19,068 bases of DNA from DAIRDK01 sp035403225. GTDB lineage: Bacteria; Bacteroidota; Bacteroidia; Bacteroidales; FEN-979. Positions 1 to 6,251 of this stretch are shown here, piece by piece. A model generated the notes under the pieces. It did no database searches, was not told where the DNA came from, and saw only the letters and a program-made list of their open reading frames with translations. Position 1 is the first letter of the stretch, and each line of letters begins with the position of its first letter. The stretch lies in contig DAONET010000041.1 of NCBI GenBank assembly GCA_035403225.1, forward strand, positions 1 through 19,068, read 5' to 3'. Position numbers and translations under genes: made by a program.

Positions 1-7
1 TGAATCG

Positions 8-913
8 ATGATGAAAAAACTTATAACTTATCAAATTGATTCTTTCACAAAAGAGAGATTTAAAGGAAATCCGGCAGGAGTAGTATTAAATGCAGATGGA
101 CTGACTGACAACCAAATGCAATTAATAGCCAGAGAACTAAATAATTCCGAAACAGCATTTCTTATGTCGCCGGATAAAAATGATTGCGATGGAGTTATTA
201 GATATTTTACACCCAAAACAGAAGTACCAACTTGCGGACACGCTACAATTGCAGCAATGTACGCTAAAGCGCTTGAGAATAATTTAAATTCCTGTATTTT
301 AAAAATTAAAACTAAGATTGGAATTCTTCCATTTGAGATAATTAAGGATAACGGAGATTATCAAGTAATAATGACTCAAGGGAAATTTGAGCTTGAACCT
401 GAATTTGACAATAGTACTACTCAAAAAATACTAATTGCCTTGGGACTTGAATACGCAGATACTGATAATAGATGTCCTGTTCAGATCGCTTCTACAGGGC
501 ATTCTAAGGTCATGATTGGTATTAAAAGCAGAGAAAAGCTGAATAATTTGACTCCAAATCATCATGATTTAGCTGAATTGAGTAAACAGATTAATTGTAA
601 CGGATATTTTGTTTTTACATTTGATTCTGACAGTGAAAACATTTTGACATACGGAAGAATGTTTGCTCCTGTAATTGGTATAAATGAAGATCCGGTAACA
701 GGTAATGCATATGGACCATTAGGTGGATATCTGGTACAAAATAAAATCGTAAATTATTCTAATAACTTCTTCGAATTTAATGGAATGCAGGGTGAGAAAA
801 TCAATAGACTGGGAATGGTTACTGTCAGGGTCAAGATTGAAAATGAATTGCCTTCATTGATACAAATTAAAGGAGATGCAGTGGTTATATTTAAGACTGA
901 AATAGAGATTTGA
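8..913 (+). CDS. PhzF-family isomerase/epimerase-like protein
   Basis: Probable cytosolic member of the PhzF family, which shares the diaminopimelate epimerase fold and catalyses isomerisations through an acid/base glutamate. Visible family signatures are GNPAGVV at residues 20-26, the NNSETAF segment with the candidate catalytic Glu48, CGHAT at 76-80, and EDPVTGNAYGPLGGY near residues 225-240. The 301-residue length is normal for the family, so the gene is intact. Two adjacent ATG codons (8 and 11) could both start it; the second would lose only one residue. The gene is AT-rich and stands alone, with no phenazine or other biosynthetic genes nearby, so the substrate cannot be inferred. Family membership is secure; a role in phenazine synthesis should not be assumed. 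Confidence 0.93.
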   Translation: MMKKLITYQIDSFTKERFKGNPAGVVLNADGLTDNQMQLIARELNNSETAFLMSPDKNDCDGVIRYFTPKTEVPTCGHATIAAMYAKALENNLNSCILKIKTKIGILPFEIIKDNGDYQVIMTQGKFELEPEFDNSTTQKILIALGLEYADTDNRCPVQIASTGHSKVMIGIKSREKLNNLTPNHHDLAELSKQINCNGYFVFTFDSDSENILTYGRMFAPVIGINEDPVTGNAYGPLGGYLVQNKIVNYSNNFFEFNGMQGEKINRLGMVTVRVKIENELPSLIQIKGDAVVIFKTEIEI

Positions 914-1002
914 TAATAAGCCACCAGGCACAATAAGCAGTATGGTTAATGGCAATTGGATGAAAAGGAATCACCTTCTTAAGCCTCTGATATTGAATAG
1001 AT

Positions 1003-1461
1003 ATGATAGAAAATAACAAACTCGATAAATCATTTGGACCTGTTGGTACATCCGCCGGAGTGATTTTATTTGTTGTAGGACTAATTTTAACATTTTCTCA
1101 CCTTACCGGACTAATTCTAATGCTGATCGGCGCATTTGTAGGATTTTCTTCGACAAGTGCCTTGATTGATTATGAAAAAAAACAAATCAAATTTTCAAAC
1201 AATTTATTTGGTATTATAAAAATAGGACAATGGCTTAGCATTGAACCAGACATGAAAATTGGGATAAAAGAATCAAATTTGACATGGCGCACATATAGCA
1301 TGGGAAATCGTACTCTTGATATAAACAATAAAGATTATAGAATAATCCTTTTTGATTCGGGGAATAAAGAAATTATGCAGATAAAAAAGACTAAATTAAA
1401 AGAATCTGCAATAATTGATCTTGAAACAATGAGAAATAGATTGGGGTTAAGGAGTATTTGA
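1003..1461 (+). CDS. Small membrane protein with two TM segments and a soluble tail
   Basis: No family is recognised. The 152-residue product has a short polar N-terminus, then two hydrophobic stretches at about residues 17-33 and 36-50 that would form a membrane hairpin. A polar domain of about 100 residues follows, with alternating charged and hydrophobic residues. The pattern 'IDYEKKQIKFSNN..G' followed by beta-strand-like segments resembles small bacterial PH-like membrane proteins, but this is only an impression. The start is the ATG at 1003; there is no convincing ribosome-binding site, which is usual for this phylum. The gene is AT-rich like its neighbours, 89 bp after the PhzF gene, and is followed by a dyad element. 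Confidence 0.7.
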   Translation: MIENNKLDKSFGPVGTSAGVILFVVGLILTFSHLTGLILMLIGAFVGFSSTSALIDYEKKQIKFSNNLFGIIKIGQWLSIEPDMKIGIKESNLTWRTYSMGNRTLDINNKDYRIILFDSGNKEIMQIKKTKLKESAIIDLETMRNRLGLRSI

Positions 1462-1501
1462 TTCTCTTTCTGAATTGAAATGATGTGAATATGAAACTGA
1501 A

Positions 1502-1632
1502 GCCAACGAACCGTCAACCGCAATGCAGGCGGTTTTCGGAGGCTGGCATTCACCAAACCGGCAAACGATAGAGGAAAAGCAAACATAGAAAAAGTAAACC
1601 CCGCACTACGGCCGTCAGTAGAAAGTTATGGC
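1502..1632 (+). repeat. Dyad element with CCGTCAACCGCAA core, possible attC-like site
   Basis: An inner perfect hairpin pairs AACCGC (1516-1521) with GCGGTT (1529-1534) around a 7-nt loop. It is enclosed by GCCA (1502-1505) pairing with TGGC (1544-1547). The 13-mer CCGTCAACCGCAA (1511-1523) recurs exactly at 5925-5937, also downstream of a gene. At the far end GTTATGGC (1625-1632) is nearly the inverse of GCCAAC (1502-1507), the outer-box geometry expected of integron attC sites. The match to the attC consensus is imperfect, so the functional label is speculative; the repeat itself is real. Confidence 0.4.
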
Positions 1633-1680
1633 GCTTAAAATCGTTTACATAATACATTATAGTTCACTAACATATAAGAT

Positions 1681-2157
1681 ATGGACGAAAAAATTATCTG
1701 GAGTATTGGTTTTGTACTGTTTGTGATAATATTGTGTATCGTTAAACCTAATATTGGTCGCATCTTTCTTGGTATCTTCTATCTGATAATGGCTATCGGG
1801 ATAAATATCGTGAATGCGATTACCGATCCACAATCTACAGTTCAAATGGGAGAAGCTTCACTTATAGGATTTTATAGAATAATATTTTCAGAAGTGGTAT
1901 CAAAGATTCCTGTGCTGTTTATATTGGCAATAGCATTATTTCAGATTACAATGGGTTTATTGATACTGCACAAGCATAAATTTGTAAAATATGGACTAAT
2001 AGGCACCTCCATCTTTTTGATTCTTATAACCCCATTTGGTTATATTCAGATACCCTGGTTGGGAATTGCTGCCATACAGTTGTATTTGTTGACAAAAGAT
2101 TTTGATAAAACCTTTATTGAAATCACAGGTTCGTTATTCCGACGAGATAAACACTAA
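1681..2157 (+). CDS. Hypothetical four-TM integral membrane protein
   Basis: Not assigned to a named family. The 158-residue protein is strongly hydrophobic, with four likely membrane segments at about residues 5-22, 25-46, 73-94 and 101-135, the last possibly two short passes. A basic tail ending RRDKH should lie in the cytoplasm. Size and layout loosely recall DoxX-like or other small four-helix membrane proteins, but no diagnostic motif was found. The start is the ATG at 1681. The 9-mer CCGTCAGTA occurs on both sides of the gene (1612-1620 and 2166-2174), so this gene could have arrived as a discrete unit. Base composition is AT-rich like the adjacent genes. Confidence 0.7.
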   Translation: MDEKIIWSIGFVLFVIILCIVKPNIGRIFLGIFYLIMAIGINIVNAITDPQSTVQMGEASLIGFYRIIFSEVVSKIPVLFILAIALFQITMGLLILHKHKFVKYGLIGTSIFLILITPFGYIQIPWLGIAAIQLYLLTKDFDKTFIEITGSLFRRDKH

Positions 2158-2174
2158 TAATTAGACCGTCAGTA

Positions 2175-2220
2175 AAATGCGAAGTGATTCACGTTTCCCG
2201 CTTTGCATTTCGCACTTGTC
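2175..2220. repeat. Intergenic hairpin repeat, copy A (divergent)
   Basis: AAATGCGAA (2175-2183) pairs with TTTGCATTT (2202-2210), allowing one G-U pair. The segment shares the TGCGAA, TTCACGTTTC and CGCACTTGTC elements with copies B, D and E of the hairpin family. It begins 18 bp after the stop codon of the membrane-protein gene and directly follows the second CCGTCAGTA. It is the most divergent of the five copies. Confidence 0.5.
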
Positions 2221-2417
2221 CGGTGACGATGCCCTAATCAGTTTGAGGATAATCTGTCCGGCTATTTAGGGGGTTAAGGCAGTAGTTTGAACCCGTAGAA
2301 GCTATTCGGCAAAATATTTTTGAGGGTAACGGTATTGATAATATTGTAACTTTACATATCAGTATAATAACAACAGATTGAGGTTATCCATTCGTCATCT
2401 GCAATAATATATAAATT

Positions 2418-3371
2418 ATGAAACGACTAAGAATTGTCTTGTACTCACTTTGTTTATTAGCGGGTAATGTTGGGATTTGTCAGACATATCATGCGTTTCC
2501 GGATTCAAACGCTATCTGGAATACTGTTGGGAAAAACATTTTTTCTTGCAGGAAGTATGAGATCCGATTTGGTATTAACGGAGATACCCTGATCGGTTCA
2601 AACCTGTATTCTAAGGTTTATCGGTTATATGACACCCTCGCGTCGTCTCCGGAATCTGAGTACTTTGGAGCAATCCGGGAAGACGCTGATAAGAAAGTAT
2701 ACTTGGATTTACCCGAGTGGCCGGAACAACTCTTGTATGATTTCGGTGCCGAAGCAGGGGATACCATCTGTTATTTATTGGGAGGATATTTAATGGCAGG
2801 CGAAATTTATTTTCAACAAGATGTAAACCAGATGATTGTGCTATCAATTGATTCAGTACTTCTTTACAACAATGAGTACAGAAAGCGATGGAATCTGGAC
2901 GGTACAGATAATTACTGGGTAGAGGGAATTGGAAGCACCACTTGGGTAGGGCTCATAGATCCTTTTATCAGCATTTCCATAACAAATGGTGACTGGTACT
3001 CATTTACATGTTTCAAACAAAATGATGAGGCCGTGTTTTTGGAAAATGAGCTTTGTCCGGGTGATTGTTTTTGTTCTCCCGATGCTTCCGGTGAACCCGA
3101 ACAAGGGCAATCCCCTGATGAAAATATCTCTGTGATCGTAAACCATTCAACAGGAGAGATCGAAATCAACGTGTTGGACGATGGGTTGCCTCTCGATCTG
3201 ATTATGGTGAATCAGAACGGAGGAATAGTGTTCCAGGAGTCGATTCAGGAAAATTCACGCAATATTTCCTGCTCACAGCTGGGTTTACCATATGGAATGT
3301 ATATTATCATTCTACGGAATAATGAGATGGGGATTATCAACAGTAAAAAGTTCCTTTTCCATAGAAATTAA
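2418..3371 (+). CDS. Type IX secretion cargo protein with C-terminal sorting domain
   Basis: Predicted exported protein of 317 residues. An N-terminal signal peptide (MKRLRIVLYSLCLLAGNVGICQ, cleavage near residue 22) precedes a body with the GDT..GSN.YSKVYRLYD pattern (residues 55-73) seen in many Bacteroidetes secreted proteins of unknown role. A short acidic, cysteine-containing linker (about 212-233) is followed by a beta-rich C-terminal domain (about 236-317). Its '..GLPYGMYIIILRN...KKFLFHRN' ending is typical of the type A sorting signal that directs cargo across the outer membrane and is then removed. The start ATG follows a TAACTTTA sequence at 2347-2354 that could be a weak -7 element. 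The biological function of the mature protein is unknown. Confidence 0.82.
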   Translation: MKRLRIVLYSLCLLAGNVGICQTYHAFPDSNAIWNTVGKNIFSCRKYEIRFGINGDTLIGSNLYSKVYRLYDTLASSPESEYFGAIREDADKKVYLDLPEWPEQLLYDFGAEAGDTICYLLGGYLMAGEIYFQQDVNQMIVLSIDSVLLYNNEYRKRWNLDGTDNYWVEGIGSTTWVGLIDPFISISITNGDWYSFTCFKQNDEAVFLENELCPGDCFCSPDASGEPEQGQSPDENISVIVNHSTGEIEINVLDDGLPLDLIMVNQNGGIVFQESIQENSRNISCSQLGLPYGMYIIILRNNEMGIINSKKFLFHRN

Positions 3372-3374
3372 TAC

Positions 3375-3452
3375 ACCTAACGTGCAGGCACATGCAACAA
3401 AACCATGCCGTATTGCTGTATCCTAAAGTTCTTTGCCTGATTTTTGTTGAAC
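3375..3452 (+). repeat. Post-stop dyad element, attC-like
   Basis: This begins 3 nt after the stop codon of the preceding gene with ACCTAAC (3375-3381), which fits the attC outer-box consensus RYYYAAC. It ends with GTTGAAC (3446-3452), which fits GTTRRRY. Between them CAGGCA (3385-3390) pairs with TGCCTG (3434-3439), and GCAA/TTGC pair further in. The first 29 nt match the element at 5915-5943 at 22 positions. Size (78 bp) is in the attC range. An integron origin is a hypothesis only; no integrase is present. Confidence 0.4.
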
Positions 3453-3721
3453 ACTGACAGGTCGAACGCTTTTATCAAAATGTTCAGGACATAATCCTGT
3501 TTGGTTTTGTCAGGCCGGATCAGGGACATCAAAAAGGAACAATCCCGGATAAATGCCGGAAGAGCGTTTACAGAATCAAAAAACCCGAAACAGTAAACGT
3601 ATGTTCGATTTACTTTTAAATGTAATTTTATACCGTATTTATTTTCCAGCCTGCAACTTTTGGGGGGTCGAGTCATCTATTGTATTATAATGTGCTGATA
3701 ATCTATTTTATACAAAATACC
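3453..3721. other. Non-coding stretch between dyad and NTF2-like gene
   Basis: No gene is supported here. A minus-strand open frame of 99 codons (3377-3676) covers most of it, but it runs through the dyad, has no recognisable domain and begins in a G-rich run, so it was not accepted. The last 60 bp before 3722 are AT-rich and probably contain the promoter of the following gene, though no clean TAnnTTTG was found. Confidence 0.4.
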
Positions 3722-4114
3722 ATGGATCAACATGCTATAGCAGAAAAAATCATTGCCTTGGAGACTGCGGCTCTCGATGCCTGGCACCAAGGTAATCCCT
3801 CCCCCTACCTCGAACTTTATTCGAAGGACTTCACATATTTCGACCCTGCCCTTGAAAGACGGCTCGACGGTTGGGATAAGATAAAAGAGTTGTATGAAAG
3901 TATGCGTGGAAAGGTGAAAATGGATAAGTTCGAAATGATCAATCCCGTTGTACAACAAACCGGTACCATGGCCGTCCTGACCTATAATCTGCACTCTTAC
4001 TCCGGTGAAACGCTCTGGAAGGAGAATTGCACAGAAGTGTACCGGCTGGAAGAAAACAACGAGTGGAAAATCATCCACAGCCATTGGTCGCTTACGAAAC
4101 CTTCGATTGGTTAA
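3722..4114 (+). CDS. NTF2-like / SnoaL-like (DUF4440-type) protein
   Basis: The 130-residue product fits the NTF2-like alpha/beta cone fold. It has N-terminal helices (IAEKIIALETAALDAWHQGN), a segment 'YLELYSKDFTYFDP' typical of the SnoaL/DUF4440 group, and later strands ending in 'ENNEWKIIHSHWSLTKP', where the WKIIHSHWS motif is characteristic. Members include small enzymes, binding proteins and many of unknown activity, so no reaction is assigned. The ATG at 3722 is preferred to one at 3680, because the extra 14 residues (MYYNVLIIYFIQNT) lie outside the domain. It is followed after only 27 bp by the YdeI-like gene and the two are probably cotranscribed. Both are visibly more GC-rich than the genes on either side, suggesting they arrived together. 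Confidence 0.82.
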   Translation: MDQHAIAEKIIALETAALDAWHQGNPSPYLELYSKDFTYFDPALERRLDGWDKIKELYESMRGKVKMDKFEMINPVVQQTGTMAVLTYNLHSYSGETLWKENCTEVYRLEENNEWKIIHSHWSLTKPSIG

Positions 4115-4141
4115 TAACCCTGCCGCATTGGCAGATTGCTT

Positions 4142-4702
4142 ATGGATAAAATATTGACATTCACTGACAGACAAGCCTTCCGGGAGTGGCTTGGCAAGCA
4201 TGGAGCAGAAAGCGATGGCATCTGGTTGCTCTTTGGTAAAACGAAGGAAATAGTAACCCTCTCCGCCGGCGAGGCACTGGAAGAGGCCCTTTGTCACGGA
4301 TGGATAGACGGACAAATGCAATCCCTTGACGAGAGTACCTACAAAAAGTATTTTGCGCGACGTCGATCCAACAGCAAATGGTCTGTTAAAAACAAAGAGC
4401 TGGCGCAAACTCTCATGGAAAAGGGGTTAATGACCCGGGAGGGTTTGGATGCCATTGAATGCGCCAGGAAAAACGGTTCATGGGATAATGCTAAACGAAC
4501 CCTGATCGACGATGAACAAATGCAACTGTTTAAGGAGATCGTTCAATCCTATGAGCCAGCTTATACCCATTTACTGGCCATGTCACAGTCCGTACTGCGC
4601 ACCTATACCGGATTTTACCTTGATGCCAAATCTGACAAAACCCGTCAAGCCCGGTTAGTAAAGATTATTGAGAGACTGGATAAGAATTTGAAGCCGATGT
4701 GA
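4142..4702 (+). CDS. YdeI/OmpD-associated (OmdA) family protein
   Basis: A 186-residue protein with the hallmarks of the YdeI/OmpD-associated family: 'FREWLGKHGAESDGIWLLFGK' near the N-terminus, 'ALCHGWIDGQ' at residues 49-58, and 'RRSNSKWSVKN' at 74-84. Homologues are cytosolic proteins, sometimes annotated as bacteriocin-protection proteins; the biochemical activity is not established. The ATG at 4142 is chosen over a TTG two codons earlier. It probably shares a transcript with the NTF2-like gene 27 bp upstream. Its TGA stop (4700-4702) lies inside the first arm of hairpin repeat B, so the repeat supplies the end of the frame. Because the family domain is complete, the repeat appears to have landed at the 3' edge without destroying the gene. 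Confidence 0.88.
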   Translation: MDKILTFTDRQAFREWLGKHGAESDGIWLLFGKTKEIVTLSAGEALEEALCHGWIDGQMQSLDESTYKKYFARRRSNSKWSVKNKELAQTLMEKGLMTREGLDAIECARKNGSWDNAKRTLIDDEQMQLFKEIVQSYEPAYTHLLAMSQSVLRTYTGFYLDAKSDKTRQARLVKIIERLDKNLKPM

Positions 4703-4794
4703 GGTGCGAATTCATTGACGTTTCGCCTGCCGGCCGGCAGGCAGGCAGGCAGGCAGGCAGGCAGTTTGCAGTTCACATTTGTCCCGGAGCCGGA
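4699..4794. repeat. Intergenic hairpin repeat, copy B, interrupted by GGCA tract
   Basis: GTGAGGTGCGAA (4699-4710) and the 11-nt loop TTCATTGACGT (4711-4721) match copy D almost base for base. The second arm begins TTCGC and is then broken by a CCTGCC palindrome plus GGCA tract, resuming with TTTGCAGTTCACATTTG (4765-4781). The 12-mer CCCGGAGCCGGA at 4783-4794 is identical to the 3' part of the tRNA-Leu gene as read on the plus strand (8591-8602), which follows copy D. Confidence 0.65.
4726..4764. repeat. 16-bp palindrome plus (GGCA)7 tandem repeat
   Basis: CCTGCCGGCCGGCAGG (4726-4741) is a perfect palindrome. Overlapping it, GGCA is repeated seven times without error from 4736 to 4763, ending with a further G. 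The tract interrupts hairpin repeat B and is very GC-rich against AT-rich surroundings. Such a tetranucleotide run is prone to slippage, so its length may vary between strains; it is not in a coding region here. Confidence 0.9.
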
Positions 4795-5225
4795 GCAGCA
4801 CAATGTCCAGACTTTTTAACAAGCCAATGATGGTTTCTAGAAAAGGCTAACCAAATTTTTAGGAAGAAATGATAAATTAGTAGGTTTTTCGACAACAGTA
4901 CTGAAAAGATGAACATTATTTACTTTTTAACGAGCGGGATACTGCTAGAAATATTTCCAGAAAGACATCAGATACAACTATTTCTTTGTATATTCGGTAC
5001 TTCAATTTCTAAAGTTACCCGGTGACGTTTTTCGATGATAATAACTTGTGAAAATTGTCAGATGGTTGATCAAGTTGAGTGTCGGATTAATATATCATCC
5101 ATTCTTAACTTGCGGTTATTAATCCGTATATAAAGGAATAACACTTATACTCACCCAAAATAAAGAAAATATAATCGCAAATATTACAGTTATACAAACG
5201 TTTGGTTAAATGCAAATTTAGATTT
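4795..5225. other. AT-rich non-coding gap
   Basis: No open frame with protein-like character was found on either strand. The stretch is AT-rich with scattered short ORFs only. GGCTAACC near 4845 resembles an attC outer box but has no partner that could be identified. The promoter of the next gene probably lies between 5100 and 5220, but no clear TTTG...TAnnTTTG pair is visible. Confidence 0.4.
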
Positions 5226-5903
5226 ATGAGAAAAGTATTTTTACTTTTCGTGCTGGCGCTAGTCTTCCCCCTGACATTTTTCCAATGCCAAGAAAAATGC
5301 GACTCGGAAAAACTAGGAGAAATCATGTTTACCGAAAACGATCTTAAAATAGTTCCTTATACTGGATTGGAAACCTTGATTTTCAAAGATTCAGTTGGTG
5401 ATTCTTTAACTATGCAGAAAGCATATAAGACCGGACGATTCTCTTTGTATAATAATAAATATTATGAACATTATTTTGATGAGGGAGAATGTGTGCCAAA
5501 TTTCTATTTTGTTGAACGCAATTTTACTGCTTTTTGTAATAAGGATACAACGGCCCACATTGAGACAGATATCTATATCGATAATCCATTTGCCGATAGT
5601 TTAAAAAAACATATCGCCATCGAGGTCTCTTTTCAAGATTCACAACACTGGTACTTTTCAGGCTCGTTCTTCTTTAATTCAAATGCACTTTATGATCGTG
5701 AGCCTCAAGAATCATTTATTGTTCAATACAATGACAGTTTAATAATTGGTTCAAAAGTATTTAAAAAGGTATACACATTACAACAGTTAAAAGACCCATA
5801 CGGATTGAAAAATCTCCAGTATGTTTATTATTCATTAATAGATGGTGTTGTAGGTTTTAAAACGAAAGATGGGCACTTGCTATTTTTATATTTAAAACAA
5901 TGA
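5226..5903 (+). CDS. Exported protein of unknown function, possible lipoprotein
   Basis: Not recognised. The 225-residue product starts with a signal sequence (MRKVFLLFVLALVFPLTFF) followed by QCQEKC. The cysteine at residue 22 could be lipidated, but FFQC is a poor lipobox, so ordinary cleavage or anchoring is equally possible. The mature part is rich in aromatic residues and Asp/Lys. Its strand-like segments end with 'YVYYSLIDGVVGFKTKDGHLLFLYLKQ', a layout common among small Bacteroidetes surface or periplasmic proteins. The ATG at 5226 is preferred to a TTG at 5202 because it places the basic MRK directly before the hydrophobic core. It is a single AT-rich gene, followed 10 bp later by a strong dyad. 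Confidence 0.72.
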   Translation: MRKVFLLFVLALVFPLTFFQCQEKCDSEKLGEIMFTENDLKIVPYTGLETLIFKDSVGDSLTMQKAYKTGRFSLYNNKYYEHYFDEGECVPNFYFVERNFTAFCNKDTTAHIETDIYIDNPFADSLKKHIAIEVSFQDSQHWYFSGSFFFNSNALYDREPQESFIVQYNDSLIIGSKVFKKVYTLQQLKDPYGLKNLQYVYYSLIDGVVGFKTKDGHLLFLYLKQ

Positions 5904-5913
5904 ATTTGCACTA

Positions 5914-5975
5914 AACCTAGCGTGCCGTCAACCGCAACAAAGCTTTGCAATGTTGCTTTATAAAGGCACCAGGTT
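5914..5975 (+). repeat. Post-stop hairpin with CCGTCAACCGCAA core
   Basis: The outer arms AACCTAGCGTGCC (5914-5926) and GGCACCAGGTT (5965-5975) pair over 10 bp with a small bulge. The inner arms GCAACA (5934-5939) and TGTTGC (5951-5956) pair around an 11-nt AAGCTTTGCAA segment. It shares a 13-mer with the element at 1511-1523 and a 22/29 match with 3375-3403. There is no downstream T-run, so it is not an obvious intrinsic terminator. Confidence 0.55.
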
Positions 5976-6052
5976 GTCAAATAATCCTAAATTTGAGTTA
6001 AAATCGACCGCTAAAGGGTGGCGCTGATTGGACCGGAATATTCACTGTTTCC

Positions 6053-6112
6053 GAACTGTGGGGTGCGAATTGTTTCGGACTTCGTAGTTTACAGTTCACA
6101 TTTGTCTTTGGT
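6053..6112. repeat. Intergenic hairpin repeat, copy C, with tRNA-like tail
   Basis: GAACTGTGGGGTGCGAA (6053-6069) and TTCGTAGTTTACAGTTC (6081-6097) form 17-nt arms around an 11-nt loop: 12 Watson-Crick pairs, four G-U pairs and one mismatch. The following CACATTTGTCTTTGGTAC runs parallel to the sequence after copy D, which there enters the tRNA-Leu CCA end. The surrounding 5976-6251 has no supported gene. Confidence 0.7.
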
Positions 6113-6251
6113 ACACTGGAGTACCCAATTATCTAACTTTTCCTTGATACAGGATTTTCAGAAAGTATTTGAATTTGTTAATGATACACTACATTTTTTC
6201 AGTAATGTCCGGTTATAGGATATTATGTTAATTCTCGCTAGATCAAGATCA

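Noticed and set aside
8..913. Phenazine biosynthesis gene
   Set aside because: The protein is PhzF-like, but no other phz genes are nearby and the family is widespread with varied or unknown substrates, so the pathway label was not applied.
3377..3676. 99-codon minus-strand open frame filling the gap after the cargo gene
   Set aside because: It crosses the post-stop dyad, shows no domain or signal sequence, and has no promoter. It could be a repeated element in its own right, but it cannot be supported as a gene.
3677..4408. 243-codon minus-strand open frame
   Set aside because: It is antisense to the NTF2-like and YdeI-like genes, both of which have clear family motifs; its translation has no recognisable features.
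4736..4764. Short-unit tandem array considered as CRISPR
   Set aside because: The unit is 4 bp with no spacers; it is a microsatellite. No CRISPR array or cas gene is present in the window.
6018..6218. 66-codon plus-strand open frame after the exported-protein gene
   Set aside because: It reads straight through hairpin repeat C and lacks protein-like character.
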